Positions 45,948 to 58,920 of a stretch of 64,000 bases of DNA are shown here, piece after piece. The notes beneath the pieces were generated by a model that did no database searches, was not told the DNA's origin, and saw only the letters and a program-made list of their open reading frames with translations. The stretch spans positions 310,001-374,000 of the forward strand of contig JYIP02000010.1 in assembly GCA_001051155.2 (NCBI GenBank), read 5' to 3'. The translations under genes were made by a program, and so were the position numbers. How positions within the stretch are numbered: position 1 is the stretch's first letter; every line of letters starts with the position of its first letter. Origin of the DNA: Chrysoporthe austroafricana (lineage: Eukaryota; Ascomycota; Sordariomycetes; Diaporthales; Cryphonectriaceae).

Positions 45948-48900
45948 GGTGACGGCGTGAGGTGAGACGGCCTGCGGTAGCACAACGTCGGCTTTTTTTG
46001 GTCGATTGGCGTGGGCAAGGAGGGAGGGGGACAAGTCGATGTCGTACGCTGGTTTCTGTGCGATGCTGGGCCCCCGACGGGTTCTCTCGGCTTGGGCTGG
46101 ACGGTTCGCTGTGGGCTGTCTGGTTCAGCTCTCCTCTGTTTCCTGTCGTGACCGTTGTTGTCTGGTGGTCGGGAGACTTCGTATTCAAAGGGAAGGATTC
46201 CTGTTTTCTGGCGGGTTGTATTTGCGTAACCGAGGTGGAGCCGCGAGTGGAATCAATCCGGGCTTCCGAGCTCCGTGAATTTCACGCGAGAGAGAGAGCC
46301 GGAAACCGGGGTCGAGCTGGTCGAGACGGTAAGGGGAGAGACTGGCTCGGGGCGAGGAAAAGACGATAGAGAGCTGAGCTGAGGGAGAATGGTCGTGGGG
46401 AGGGGGGGCGAGTGGGAGAGGGGTGGAAAAGATGCTGTCAGGAGAGAGAGAGGGCTAGACCTCAAATCGTGCGTGATACGGCCGCGGCTAAGAGATGATA
46501 AGAAGGGGGGGTTTGCCAGGGCTGCAGGCCAGGCAGATAGGTGGGTGTTCTGTGGGCGACGGGAGGGTCGAGACGTTCGCTGAACTTGTGCACGAGACCT
46601 GAGAGAGCCGACTGCACCGCGTGGTTCTTCTTCTGCGAGTCGTGATAGTACGATTGAGAGGAGAAGTGAAACCAGAACAGAGGAAAGAGAAGACCCTCAA
46701 CGTCCCTGGGTCGACTTGCACGCGCGAAGCATCCGACGTGCAATCTCATCAATGCCCCACCCCTGCCGCTCTGCGCTTGGTGTTCCGCGGTAGCCCCGCT
46801 GTTATGCCCGCGCCCCTGCCCAGACCTTTCCTAGTGTGGAGGGGCACCGTGGGTTGCTAGCCCGTAGAGGGCAAGGCGTGGGGCTCCCGTTACCCGCTAG
46901 GATGGCCCGCCCCACCCAGGCCTCCACGCGACATGGGGATTTACCTGAGATACGGAAAGTGCTATGCCCACCTGCGTGCCCGCGTACATGGTGGGCGGCG
47001 CAGGACGCAGGGGCGTCAATGCCTTTGATGGTCGAGGCCCTGCGGAGGAGGGACGAGGGCAGGAGCAGCAGGCGGGGTGGCGAGAGGCGAGGGAAGGGAC
47101 CGCGGGGACGTGCCTGCTCAGTACTTACTCGACAGCGCGACAGCCAGGCAGGCAGGCCTCATCGAGAGCCGGGGCAGGAAGTAGTGCCCAGTACATGCTC
47201 TGGTACATAGCAGCACGATCTGTGGTACTATAGCACAACATATGTGATTCAATCTAATCCAATCTGATCTGGCAGGACAAGACGACAGCCTGCCTCCAGA
47301 AAAGGGACAACCTTAATCTGATGTTGCAATCTCAACTCCCAGATCTTGCATGCATGGCGAAACGTGGCTGTGAGCCCCCAAAGGCGACACCAGAGACTAC
47401 CGGCGTCACACACCCCAAACAGCCACGCCATCTGACCTCCCAGCACCAGCCTCGACCTCGTGCCTCTCAACGGCCAACCCCGCCCGCACCAGACAGAGCT
47501 CAGGCCCCTCGAGGGACTCTACTGAGCACGCCTCGCACGGCCGTGCCGAGATACCCGGCAGACGCGGCAGCATACTCGCCGCTGTGGGAATGTCGGCAGG
47601 CCAGAGAGGGCAGAGACACCCATACTTGGCGCTACCTCGTATTGACCGAGTCGAGAGCCCGGCTCTAGGCCGTGTCCCGTGCACATCGTGCGTGCCGGTG
47701 GGGAGGCGGGCATCGCGTCGCAGCCACCCTCTGGTCTGATGCGGTGAGAGATCCGTGCTGGCCCGGACGAGACGGGCATGCTGCTGACGACGCTCGACCG
47801 ATCGGATGGCTCCCTGGGCCGTGGACGCCCTCGCCAGCAGACCGGGCTGACGGGGCCCAACGGCTCGACAAGGTCTCGGCGCCAGGCTAGCACTGGCCAC
47901 CTCGCACGAGCTTGGCGTGTGCGGGGGGGGACCTCGCCGTTGCGACCCCGTTGGTCGGATCGTCGTCTCGGCGCCGACTCGACAGCGACTTCAGACGACC
48001 CGCCGCTCGTCGCTGCGTCCGGACCTGCCCTATGACAGATAAGCGAGACAGAAGCTCAACACCCCGTGGTGCCTCCGTCTCGTCTCTCGAGCAGGGACCG
48101 TTCGCTGCTTGATGGGCTGCGTCTGGGCAGGCCGGCCTTGTCGAGCTGTGTCACCGAAGGCAGCTCGTGGCGGTCTGAATCATCTCCTGCAAGAGGCCTT
48201 GCAGCGAGACACGGCACGGCAGGGCCAATCAAGGGTTATAATGCCCCTCGACCCGGCTGTCGAGACATGGCGGTGCTCGGCCGCTTGATATGCACCGGGT
48301 GTCGAATCCGCTGCAGCAGGCGGCCGTCTCGTGCCCATCCGTCAAAAGCAAAGACCATGCATGATTTGTGGGGAGACCGAGATGTGTCCGAGTAGGGAAA
48401 TTAATACGACTTTTATTATCACGTAGCTCCAGCCCCCGCCATGCCTGCTGAACCTAATCTTCTCGGAAGGCAATCCTCTCGTAATGAGTGCCATGCCTGA
48501 ATCAGACCGGCTCAATATAGAAAACTCTCTTCTGCTGTTGTGAATCGTCACCGGCCACTGTCGAAAGCTATACGTCTCGACGTGTTCTGCTCCACGGTTC
48601 CGGCCTCCCATAGCCCAGTAATCCTTGGCATACGCGACGATGCTTCCTACCGTGGCCGAACAAAGCTCTCCTCCTGTCTGGCCATATCGATAAGTTGTAG
48701 ACCTTGGTCTCCGTTATGGGACTTATAGCGCTTTCAAACCGTCCACTGGAGGCACTCCTTCAGCTCTTGGATAAATGCCACCACGTCGTCGTACCTGCGC
48801 GTGTAAATCTCGCCTCCAAAGCGACGTCCAGCGACGGACACGCCCTCGCACGAGACCCGTGCACCAGCTCACCCTGGCGCACCTCAGCCGCCGCGGTGGG

Positions 48901-49364
48901 CGCCTCGCCGGGAAGAGCTTTGTCCTGCAGCGCTCGATCTCGGCCTCGGCACTGCGGTTCGCGTGCTGGGTGAAGGGCGCAAGCTGAAGAGCAATCTCCG
49001 CACGGGGCACCCCGATCCCCGAGTGGACGTCCCGGAGAGCATGTGCTCGGTACGCCGTGCAAATCTCGGGCTGTGTTCCTGCCCGTGATGCCGTTCGCCG
49101 TGACCGGGAGCCGGCTTGCCCATGCACGCCTGCAGACCGCTCCGTGACACTAGACACCAGCCGCAGACCTGTCTCGTCGACGAACATATCTCCAGACCAC
49201 GAAGAACCAGCCACTCGCTCACCATTCCTCGTGACGAATTGGCCGCCCCAGGCTTGAATCTGCCGGTACAGTACCCAGCCTCTCTCCTCGCCATGTCAGC
49301 AGGGACTCCCGAGGACCAGGCTGACGCAGTCGGTCCCGGGTGTTGGGGAGCCGGTTCACGGTGA
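45948..49364. other. 3.4-kb gene desert
   Basis: The first ~550 bases hold the putative promoter and a GA-rich leader of the small minus-strand gene. Beyond that I find only short overlapping ORFs. A minus-strand fragment at about 48724-48820 ends a frame with IYTRRYDDVVAFIQELKECL then TGA and looks like the end of a lost gene, but its family is not recognised. Confidence 0.4.
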
Positions 49365-49800
49365 GGGACGTTTGATCACAAGGATATCTGGGCGGGCGTG
49401 GAGACGATGGCGGATGAACTGCGGGCGCAGATGGGCGAGGGCTTCGGCAAGAAGGTTGATGGCATCGTCTGCGATGTCGACGGCGGCGGCCTCTTGTGTG
49501 GAATGGTGCGAAGTTGACGGCATCCGAGTATGGCACGCTCAAGGTGATTGCCACCGAGACGCATGGGGGAGACAGCCTCAACGCCAGTGTCAAGGCGGGC
49601 GAGCTGGTAACGCTTCCGGCTACCACGACGATTGCCACGTCCCTGGGAACGATCGGTATTGGGGAGACATTTGCGTGGACAAGGCGTGCAGGAGATGATC
49701 TCATCAGTGCGTTGGTGACAGATGCCGCACGATGGGATCGGAAGTCTGCGCGTCCAGCTGTCATATCGACGGGTATAGAGGAGAAGCAGGTCGCAATTCC
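49365..49800 (+). pseudogene. Fragment of PLP-dependent L-serine/threonine dehydratase
   Basis: Two frames give the C-terminal half of a serine dehydratase. Frame one (49365-49516): TFDHKDIWAGVETMADEL, then VDGIVCDVDGGGLLCGM and a stop. Frame two (from about 49517): LKVIATETHGGDSLNASVKA, GELVTLPATTTIATSLG, then a region equal to the usual VTDAE segment (LVTDAARWD). The phosphate-binding Gly loop normally has Ser and Gly where Asp occurs twice here (CDVDGGGL), which would disturb PLP binding. The N-terminal half with the Schiff-base Lys is absent. It is a truncated, frameshifted relic. Confidence 0.7.
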
Positions 49801-52800
49801 GTCAGGGCCTCTGCGGGGACACAAAAGATCAGCTGGTATCTGAAGCTATCCTCTGTAAACGGGAACCCTCGAGTCTCTACCTAGGTACTCAAAGGAGGAG
49901 TTGAATCCGGGGGAAAACATCTCAGACTGGCGTTGGAACTCAGTGCCTACAAGTTCGGCGGCAGGGTATGCGTATCTATCCTAGATTTTGTCACTCGAGC
50001 TGTAGACCTTTCGTATCAATATAATACCCATAACCAATGAAGCGAACTGTGTAGACGCCTATACTCCTAATGCCGGTTCTCCCCAATTGTCAAGACAATA
50101 CGAAGCCATGATCCGACACCACGAGCGAGTACCTGAGAGAACTATTCGCTTGGAGGATGATTACCGCGGACAGCCTCTTAATTCAAGAACCTCATTCGAC
50201 AATATCCATGATCGCATTATTGGATGCGCTCGTCGTCTCGGAGAGGGTGGTAATACCTCCGCAGAACCGGGGCTGGGAGTCATTAGGCAACCAACGGCGG
50301 AGGAGTTGTTGATATCTGGCTGCCTTGGCCGCGAAGCACCTTACATGAGGTGACACGCACGCGCCTGATGTCCATGTCGCCCTCGTTCTCGTGGGCGATG
50401 CCCCATGCGGTGGCCTTCTGACCGCCCCCCGTCCCGGCCTTGCTGCCGTCGAATATGCTGGAAAGTAGCACGGGTGCCAGCGATGGTCTGCACACCGCCC
50501 TGCTCGCTGGGTATTCGTGGGCAGCCCGCGTTGAAGTCTCGAGGACTGACTTGTCGGTGCGGTCGACCCTCAGCCGGTCTTAATCCACGCCTTGAGGGTG
50601 AACGGTCGGTATATGCGATGTAGGGCAACCGGCGTGAGGACTCGGCAGCGCCGATAAGGCCACTACGAGCATGACCGTTAGCCGGCGGCCGAGGAACAGG
50701 CGCAGCTCACATGAAGCCTGGCGTTGAAAGATGCTCGAAGCGCTTGGGGTCTCAGCTCACTGCCGACCGGCCAGAGGTGGTAGCTATAGGTTCGCCGCGT
50801 CGAAGGCGTGACTGTAGCACCGGGTGTTTCGTCGGCACGTCTATGATGAGGTGGTAATTATCGCGAAGTCGGCATGGAAGATCGGGAGGATCTCGTATAT
50901 GAGTCTGACTTGGGCGCGAAGCCAGCCGCGCGAGAGAAGATCATGAACGCCATGATGATAGCTGCCTTATCTAGTCAGCAGGACTCTGGGAATGCGGTGC
51001 GGTTTGGTGCTGTATGATGCTCAACATTGCTCTCCAAACCTGTTAAGACTATTATCGAGCCGGTGGTATAAAATGTGCCATTTTTACAATAATAGGAAGT
51101 GTTGGGACATTCCTATTTAAGCCTGTGTACTTTTTTTGTGTTCCTCTCCAGTGCCTTCGTTGTTCATATCGCCATGGCAAATGCAATCGATATAGCGTTT
51201 GACTGCCTCTAGAGCGTACAGGCTTATGCAATGTGTCGGCGAAAGACGTCCATGACCAGGAACGAGAACCGCACAGCCCACACAACAGGTCGTTTGCGGG
51301 CGCTGGACACTATGGGAAAGGCAGACAGGCATAGGACAAAGCCCTCGCTTGATCAGAGTTATACGACCGGTTCTACCTGTGGACAGAAGCACTGTGGTCA
51401 TTTCATACTGTCGGCAGAAGCCACGTCCACGAAGCCACGACCCAACGGTCTCACGCACGTCTTCAAGATCTCGTTGGATTTTCCAAAATCAACACACCTC
51501 GGAATGGTCGATACAGGCCACCATGCGAAGACGAGGAAGACACTGTACGTCGCGGGATGGTTTCCTAAAGCCCTTTGACCTTGTAGGCCCGCCAACGCGT
51601 AACAGCCTGCTCAACTTCAACGGCGATTTAAGCGTGGCCCGTCGAGGTCGTCGCGTTCATTTCCGTATCGATCTGCGGGACCGCTCCGGCAGAGGCCGCT
51701 CGTGGTATTCGCCTTCGCAGACGACAAGATCCATGGGCGCCGCGCTGCTCGCTTCTTCGGAGAGGCCCGTGTCGGTAGGAAATTGTGGTGTGTCGCCGTT
51801 CTATGTCGCAATACGGATACGACGACGCATACAGGGACATGGCGTCGATCTCGTCCGTGCAGCACTATTATTTATGTCGTGTGGGTGTAGAGGTGGGATG
51901 GCCGCGGCGGATCACGCCACGGCTGCAAGGGAGAAGCTGGCCAAGGAGGAGAGCTGCCTTGCCCGCTGCGGCCGCGAGTCGTCGACGCCGCCGTTACCGC
52001 CACGACTCGGGGAGGTGCCTCTGCCCGCTATCGGAATTAGGAGGTAGAGGCATAATAGTAGAAAAGGTCTGGTTCAGTATTAAAAAGGGGTGTGATGGAA
52101 GCGGCTTGCCGCTGGAGGGATAGGCCTAGACCAAGCGTCCTCGTCCCCCTCCCCCCAACATGCTACTGATTCTCGTTCGTGGATCGGCCACTTCCCGAAG
52201 AACCTAGTGGCGCCCGGTGAAGAATCGTCTCAGACTTTGCCCTTGAAAGTCGAAATGGAAGGAGAATAAAGCCGATGTGAGGTGGCAAATGCTACGTATG
52301 TAGCGGCGTCGAGACGCTTTCGTCAAAGTGCTTCCTTACGTTGAGCCCTTGACTGTCTGTTGAAGTAATACGCCCTCTTCGAGGCTACCAGGAGGTGACA
52401 ATTAAGTTTTTATAAACTATTTAACATATTGCTGATCCGAGGCCTGCGGTGCTCTATTCAAGAAGCCTTGAGAAGAGGTCAACCAGGGCGCTGTCTAAAG
52501 CAAAATACGGCTACTCATACGGTCAGGGAGAGGCGCGAAAGGCGTAGCAGCAGTAATCGGCCAGCTCTAGCGCGTCGTTGAGATGGTGGCCCAGCCCTGC
52601 TGGGGTCGCGACAGGACCTGGAGCAGGGGGCCACGCTGCACGAGGCTGGTCTGGGGTGCATAGCTGCTGCGCTGTCTCTATGGGGTCGTCAGCAGCGAGA
52701 GCAACGCCTTGTCCCCGCGGTTCATCCCTCGGCATCATGTCTATCTCCCGGCCAGGCGAGGCAGGCTATTTGTGGTCACCTTGCAGAATTTTTTTCCAGC

Positions 52801-54204
52801 TATTGCTCCACCACCCCGTTTCACTCCTATCATATCCCAAGCCAGCACAACCACCAGCCTCCGGAGGTGGTCACTGAACCCAGGCGATTCGTCACGGTCG
52901 ACCTGCCATATCTATCGTCACGAGGGTGGAACCGGCGAATACACTGCTTGGCAATCCAGGAATGCCTCCCTATTTGTTCCTCGAGTTAGTCGTGGCCCAG
53001 GCGGGAGCAGCAGCTCGACTCACACGCTATGAGAGGCTTGACGACGAAGACACCAAACAGTATTTCACGAGGTTGCTCGACACCGGCACGTTCAAGTTGA
53101 GAGGCGTCAAGACTCAATGCTGTGGCTAGAGAAAAGAAGGACCTCAGTCGCACCACAAGAGGATCATGGAGGACGAGCGAGATATCGCCGGTCAGTGATG
53201 AATCGGAAACGGCCGTCCTCAATGGGAGGGAGACATGATGATTCCAGGCTGGTGGCGACTGGCATCCCCAAATCTCAACCACGACGTCCACGGCGGATTG
53301 TCCCTATACGGCAGGTCTCCCGTCTAGAAACGTCCGTGTCGCGTCGTGGAGGCTACCCGTGTAAAAATCCGCAGTACTTATACTGGAAGGGCGGCTGCGG
53401 GTCAGAATTAGAGTTCGACGCAACCCGTCTTGGCTACGTCCGTCCGCGCTCATCCCCGGTGATCCACACTGCAAGGCGGCACTTCTGGCGATCGGATCAG
53501 GCGTCTCTGCCCGATGGGCAACTGTAACATCGCAGGGGTCTCGAATTCCTCGTCTATATGAGACGATCTCGAGGGACCCGGAGCCTCATGCGCCTCTAGG
53601 CTAGTGCGTTCATGGCCGTCTGGGCCTTCCAGTGACCGTGCTGCGCGGTGGGGGTCCAGACGAGGTCTCCCACACGTCTAAGTACAGTACCACAGCAGGC
53701 ACCCTGCCGTTTGTCGCCCTCTGCAGGCCACCTTGAGCCAGGTCGGGCAAGGTGGAGCCTATGCAAGCAACGTCGCTTTAAAGGCAAGGTCGGTCAGTGG
53801 TCGACTTCCCAGTTGTTGGGCCGGCGTACAGCCTAAGTGGGAACGTGGAGGAGTGGGGCATCGCATGAGGTCGGGTCGCAGGAAAACCGGCAGAAGAACG
53901 AATCGCCACCTTGATGATCGGATAAGATTGATTAGATGTGATTGATTGTTTGCATCCCTGGACCGGCATCGGTAGCGCCCCGCTATGGATCAGATTAAGA
54001 TGCAAATCCTGCAAAGTACCGCTACCAGCTCCCCGCACCAACGCAGCATAAAGTCGAGGAAACAGACGACCACCTCGGCATGAGGCCCACATGCCACGCT
54101 ACGATGGTTGCAGAGAGGTTGACAGGGTGTGGTAAACCGACACTGTGATTTGCGAGGCATACCTAGGAGAAGGTGTTCGCTTCTAGGGGCCGATCACCCG
54201 ACCA

Positions 54205-54286
54205 GTGGGAGACTCGAGCTATACTAGAATTGTTCTCTTAGAACCAGAGCCCTGGGAGAGGTAGAATTGCTGGTCGAGTCTCCCAC
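54205..54286. repeat. 13-bp perfect inverted repeat, 56-bp spacer
   Basis: GTGGGAGACTCGA at 54205-54217 and its reverse complement at 54274-54286. It could be a small decayed hairpin element; no target duplication is evident. Confidence 0.6.
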
Positions 54287-54451
54287 GACTGCGGAGCCGG
54301 GCGGCAACGTAGTGCGAAACCGAACCTAGGTATCTACACAGTACGGCTTCCTGGCTCTCCACCAAGGTGCTTACTATGTACCGAGAACTCTGTCGCTGTG
54401 GAGCTTCATCTCATGCACGGGCTGAACCCGCCTGGGCGAGCTTGGCTGGAA

Positions 54452-54480
54452 AGCTTAGCAGGAGCTTAGCAGGAGCTTAG
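54452..54480. repeat. 11-bp tandem repeat, 2.6 copies
   Basis: The unit AGCTTAGCAGG is repeated perfectly, ending in a partial copy. Confidence 0.75.
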
Positions 54481-55001
54481 TAGCTCGGCCAGAAGCTTGA
54501 ACACACGACACAATAGTAAAATGCAACTCCACACCCTGAAAAAGATCTGCACACCATTGCGTGGACCCGGAGTTTCTCGTCTGTTCCTGGCCTTGCGATT
54601 GCGAAGTTCTTGCTGCAGAATGCCGACGGATATATGCTAAGCCGGACAACACCCTTTCCATCTAACCCTCGCTCGGGGACATCCCGTCGACCCTAAGATA
54701 CAGGGTACGCTGCTTACCTAGGTAGGGTGTACGTCCGTAGTGTTGAAAATTGCGTGACCGAAAGTGGATCAGCACATAGATCTTTGCACTAGGGAAGTGG
54801 CAGGCTTGAAGTTGGAAAATGCATAGTTGTAGTGCTAGGGTATCTAGACAACTGGTATCTGAATCACGTCCCCTCTCTTTTAAGGAAAATTATCCCTCTG
54901 GCTGTATCCCACGAAGGGCGTGCATACCCGCCAATAGTATTTAATGCGAAATTGTGCAGTGTGGGCTGTTGCAGAAAGTCGCGTGCGCATCAACGATACG
55001 T

Positions 55002-57044
55002 TTACAGTGCGCCTGGGGTGCCGATAGGGGCAGCACCGTACCTGAGTAGAAATCAATTAGCAACGTGCATTGACAAGAGCGAGACTCCTGGGTCCGAGAG
55101 TATCTTACCATGCAATAGTCGCAATTCCTAGTATGCCCGCAGCACAGCTAAAGACGAGGGCCACGTAGCCCTTAGCCGTAAATCCAGAGGGCAAAAAGTG
55201 TAGCATCCTGGGCTCGCCGGAGAGGTCCAACCAGTTCTCGGTATTGCCCGCAGCATTGCCGCTGGTGGCAACGCCGTCAGCCTCGCACAGGTCCAGGAAG
55301 TCCTGGGGGATGGTGGTCTGCTGCTGGAGGACGGCGGGCGCCTCGATCATGGTAGCCGCCAGGCCCGAGTCCATGTGCCACTCGATGTGGCAGTGGAAGA
55401 ACCAGACGCCGGGGTTGTCGGCGCGGAAGCGGATAACGAAGTTGCTCATGGGCTCGACGATGAGGGTGTCGCGGCGCATGGGCGCCTCGGGGACGGCGTC
55501 GGACGCGTCCGAGTACGTGCCGTTCCAGTGCAGGGCGTAGTCGTAGCTGCGCGAGATCACCTGGAAGGCGTGGCCGTGCAGGTGGAAGGGGTGCCGGCCG
55601 GTGTCGTCGTTGTTGAGGACAATCTGGATGACTTTGCCGTGCTCGAGGACGAAGGGGTTGGTCCAATGGCCGTATATGGCCGGGTTGTCGACATACTCCG
55701 AAGGTGCAGAGAGCACACTAAAGATGGTGGGGACCTTTGGAGTAGTATAGGAGATGTCGTTGAAGAAGGCACTGAGAAGATTCTGCGGTTAGGGTCGGTC
55801 CGGATGTGCAGGGGAATGAAGTGCTTACTAGTTGGCACCATCCTCGAGGTTGTTCATGGTGAGGTCTAGAGTTACGATATAGTCTGGCGTTCCCAGAGCT
55901 CCCTCCCCGTCCGAGGGAACGAGATCGTAGTCATCGTAGGGGTCGAGGGTTGCCACGTCCGGCATTGCGGGAAGATCTGCCGATTCGTCGTAGACTAGCC
56001 AGCCCGTGACATTCCAATTCAGTGTGGACGGAATCGTGTCGAAGAGAGTAGTGTCCATGCTCCCCATCATCGGGTAGTTCGTGCTTGTGTCGTTCTTCAT
56101 GGTGACGAGGACGGTGTACCGCTGACCGGTTGCGATGTAAATCATGCTCGTCTCCGCGGCGTCGGTCCAAATTCCGTCGACTTCAACGATCTTCATGGTG
56201 TGGTTTTGAATCCAGAAGTAGTGTGAAGCAAAAGCTCCAACGTTCGCAAGATGCCTAATATCACTTAGCAACTTCATCCGGGGCGTTGGGGAATGCCTCC
56301 AGCACCGTTTGAGGAAGCAAAAGGCGACTCACAGCATGTAGGTCTTGCCGGGCTCGACAGACATAGTGAAGTTGCTCGTATCGTTCATCAGGGCAGCCTT
56401 TGGCACGGGCTCTGCGCCAGTGGGATTCTTGTACGAGATAAAACTCTTCAGCATATCCTTAAATATGTCGTGGTACCAGTCGGATAGGGTGATCACGCGC
56501 TCCTCGTCATACTGGCCGGCGTATGGGCTGTCGGGGTCCTGGATAAGCAGTGCCTGTCGGATACCATCTGGGTACTGTCCCCTTGTGTGCGAGTGATACC
56601 AATATGTGCCGGTTTGATTCAGCTGTCCTGGCCGTCAGCACCTGTGCCATGCCCTGACACGCTTCCTGCGAGGATGCCTGCTGTGCTTACCGTGAAGTTG
56701 TAGATGACGGAGCCTCCGATGGGGATCTCGCACTGAACCACGCCTGGCGGACCATCAGCATAGTTGGTGCCATTCTGGTAGAGTCCGTGCCAGTGTATAG
56801 ATGTCGTCTGGTTGCCAAGTCCGTTGGTGATGTTGGCCACGATTCTGTCGCCCTTCGTGGCGTTGATGAGGGGCGGCGGCCAAGCGCCGTTGACGCCTAT
56901 GACAGGCCTGACGGCCAGGCCGTCGGGGTTGGCGTACATCCATGTGAGGTTGAAATCGAGGTTGATGGTCTCGGCGGCGACCGGCAGGGAGAGACTTGCC
57001 AGCCAGGCCACGCCCATGGAAAGCAAGCTGAGTGAAGGTGCCAT
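55002..57044 (-). CDS. FET3: Fet3-type multicopper ferroxidase
   Basis: 590-aa plasma-membrane multicopper oxidase that oxidises Fe(II) for uptake by the Ftr1 permease. Minus-strand exons 57044-56691, 56622-56333, 56254-55829, 55771-55109 and 55041-55002. A signal peptide (residues 1-23) precedes domain 1. Copper motifs are in order: [16 protein letters not shown] and [11 protein letters not shown] (across the first intron) in domain 1; [10 protein letters not shown] and [12 protein letters not shown] in domain 3, giving the Cys-His T1-T3 bridge. A C-terminal helix ([21 protein letters not shown]) is completed through a short last exon ([12 protein letters not shown]), the type I membrane anchor expected of Fet3 and absent from laccases. 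Head-to-head with the permease gene 1.9 kb away. The intron 2 acceptor is the least certain border. Confidence 0.92.
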
Positions 57045-57506
57045 CTTGGACCAGCCCCTTTGGTTTGCCTGATGACCTGCGATGACTGCTGCCAGAGAGA
57101 GCAGAGCGCGAGCGGGGTGCCCGACTTCAAGACCAGAAGTCAGGATCAAAAGATATCAGTCCCAAGTCTTGGTCCGGTTGGCGACGCCTACTACAGTATG
57201 TGGCTGCTGGCCCGTCCGACTCCGGCGTAGACGCCATTGGGGACCGTTCGTTCGCCGCGATTACCCTTTCCCCCCCGTCTTCCGTCCCCAACGCATGAAG
57301 ATTCTCGCCATCCACACTGTAAACCCTGTAGCCTGTGGGCATGTGGTGCGATTTTTTTTTGCCGATGTGATCCATGCACCTTGGGTCTGTGGAAGACAGC
57401 CTGGACTGCACCGAGTGATGTCGGCCCACAGAGTGCCCAATGGCCATCGTACTTTTTAGGCTCCTCGAGGCCAATGTACCGGTACATGAACCATCATTTG
57501 TAGGGC

Positions 57507-57515
57507 ATCTGATAA
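57507..57515 (+). promoter_or_regulatory. ATCTGATAA, iron-responsive GATA-type site
   Basis: An exact match to ATCWGATAA, the sequence bound by fungal iron-repressor GATA factors (SreA/Urbs1 family), 463 bases ahead of the ferroxidase start. Confidence 0.6.
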
Positions 57516-57685
57516 GATTTTCCACCCAAAAGAGCAGGCCGGACGTGTGCCGTGCCACCCCACGACACGGGCACCCTCCGCCGTTTTCTGTAGCACACTG
57601 TACGAACGTAAGTCGACGATAATTTGTTGAAACATCACTAGGCGCTCTTCCCCACTGAGCGAAAACAAACGACTTGCAGTGGGGG

Positions 57686-57694
57686 ATCTGATAA
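57686..57694 (+). promoter_or_regulatory. ATCTGATAA, second iron-responsive GATA-type site
   Basis: A second exact ATCWGATAA match in the same orientation, 179 bases from the first. Two matches in one iron-uptake promoter are unlikely by chance. Confidence 0.6.
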
Positions 57695-58920
57695 TACGGC
57701 TGTGTATGGACGAGAAATTCGAGACCCCTGCGATGTACATGTGGGGACTGAGTCGTGCACACTTCAAGCCGCTTCGAGTAATAAGTAATACGAATTTATC
57801 AGTCTTTATATTCAGCCCAGCCTTTCAGACCAGGAGCAATAGTGGCGGCGTCGACGACGACGGCGACAATGGCGACAGCAACCTCTTGTTCACCAAAGCG
57901 TGCTCACGCATCACGAACGAGGCTCAACACCTTTCCCTCCGCCCCGGGGGCGCTACATAGTAACCACGCAGTAAAATATCCCGCAGAAGAAACCACCACC
58001 TGGCGAACGACGCCAACGCCTCAAGATGTAGTGGGCTGAGGAGAGCAACTCCGCGGGACGCCGTAGCAAGAAATCCCCGGTGCTCTGGTCCGGACGAGAC
58101 GTGGATAGCTTACGGTCCTTACCGGAAATGAAACGCAACGCAGCCGTAGAATCGCTGTGAGGTTGCTTTTTCGGCACACTGATCAACGGTTGTCGTACCA
58201 CCGTAGCCAGTAGGATTAGCACCATTATCACATAGTAAACCGCCCAGGCCCTGTAGCCACACCGCCCCCGCTACAGCATTACCCTCCCTACCTAGCTAGC
58301 TTGGTTGGCGAGCCATCCAAGCTGACGAGACCCTCTGGAGAAAAGAGAACTGCCATTATGCTGGACTGACCACGATGGGTCTGTTGTCTGAAACGCGTTT
58401 GCGCCAAGCTGGATGATCTCCTCGCAGCGACATGCTATTAGTTCCAGCAACTATTCCAGATACCTCTGGGCACAGCTCGAGAACAGCCTCCCGTGCACTC
58501 CAGTCCCTATGCCTTGATGGTCGAGAAAAATTTGAACCTGGGTTGCTACTAGATTCGGTTAGCAGGCTGCACGGCTAGGTTCTCAGCCGATGTCTCGCAG
58601 GGATAACCACAACAAAAAAGAAGAGAAAACGAGGAGTACCATCCCGCGGTAGCACCACAGTATGTAGTATCTTTTACCTGCTGGGTGGGGATGTCGATCC
58701 CGCGCATGGGGGTCGGCTTTCCACACCACACTGCAGACGGGGCCGGATGGACGTACGACAAAGTCCTCTGGGAATTAATGCAAGCGACCTCGGAGTCACA
58801 AGGCTGTTTCCAGAGGAACTTCTTTGATAAGCAGGCGGCATCCTGCCTCCATTGTCACGGCTCCCCTCCCAGAGGCATCGGTTGCGCCCGCCCAGCTCAG
58901 GACCACACAGCTCGCCCATC

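Larger units (their letters stand above)
49801..55001. other. 5.2-kb gene desert with decayed sequence
   Basis: No intact gene. A minus-strand open stretch at about 50570-50285 reads SSIFDGSKAGTGGGQKATAW and EGDMDIRRVRVTSCKVL, protein-like but unassigned and bounded by stops. ORFs at 51117-51458, 51349-52047 and 53117-53527 show no features. Two small repeats near 54205-54480 are listed separately. The last part is the 3' flank of the ferroxidase gene. Confidence 0.4.
57045..58920. promoter_or_regulatory. Shared FET3/FTR1 divergent promoter
   Basis: 1.9 kb between the two start codons. It contains two exact ATCTGATAA motifs (57507 and 57686), both nearer the ferroxidase gene. No convincing ORF lies inside. 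Confidence 0.6.

Noticed and set aside
48723..49294. Minus-strand ORFs considered as a transposase
   Set aside because: No DDE/DDD catalytic pattern or terminal repeats; only the last ~30 residues of another frame look protein-like.
55002..57044. Calling the multicopper oxidase a laccase
   Set aside because: The C-terminal membrane anchor and the divergent iron permease gene point to a Fet3-type ferroxidase.
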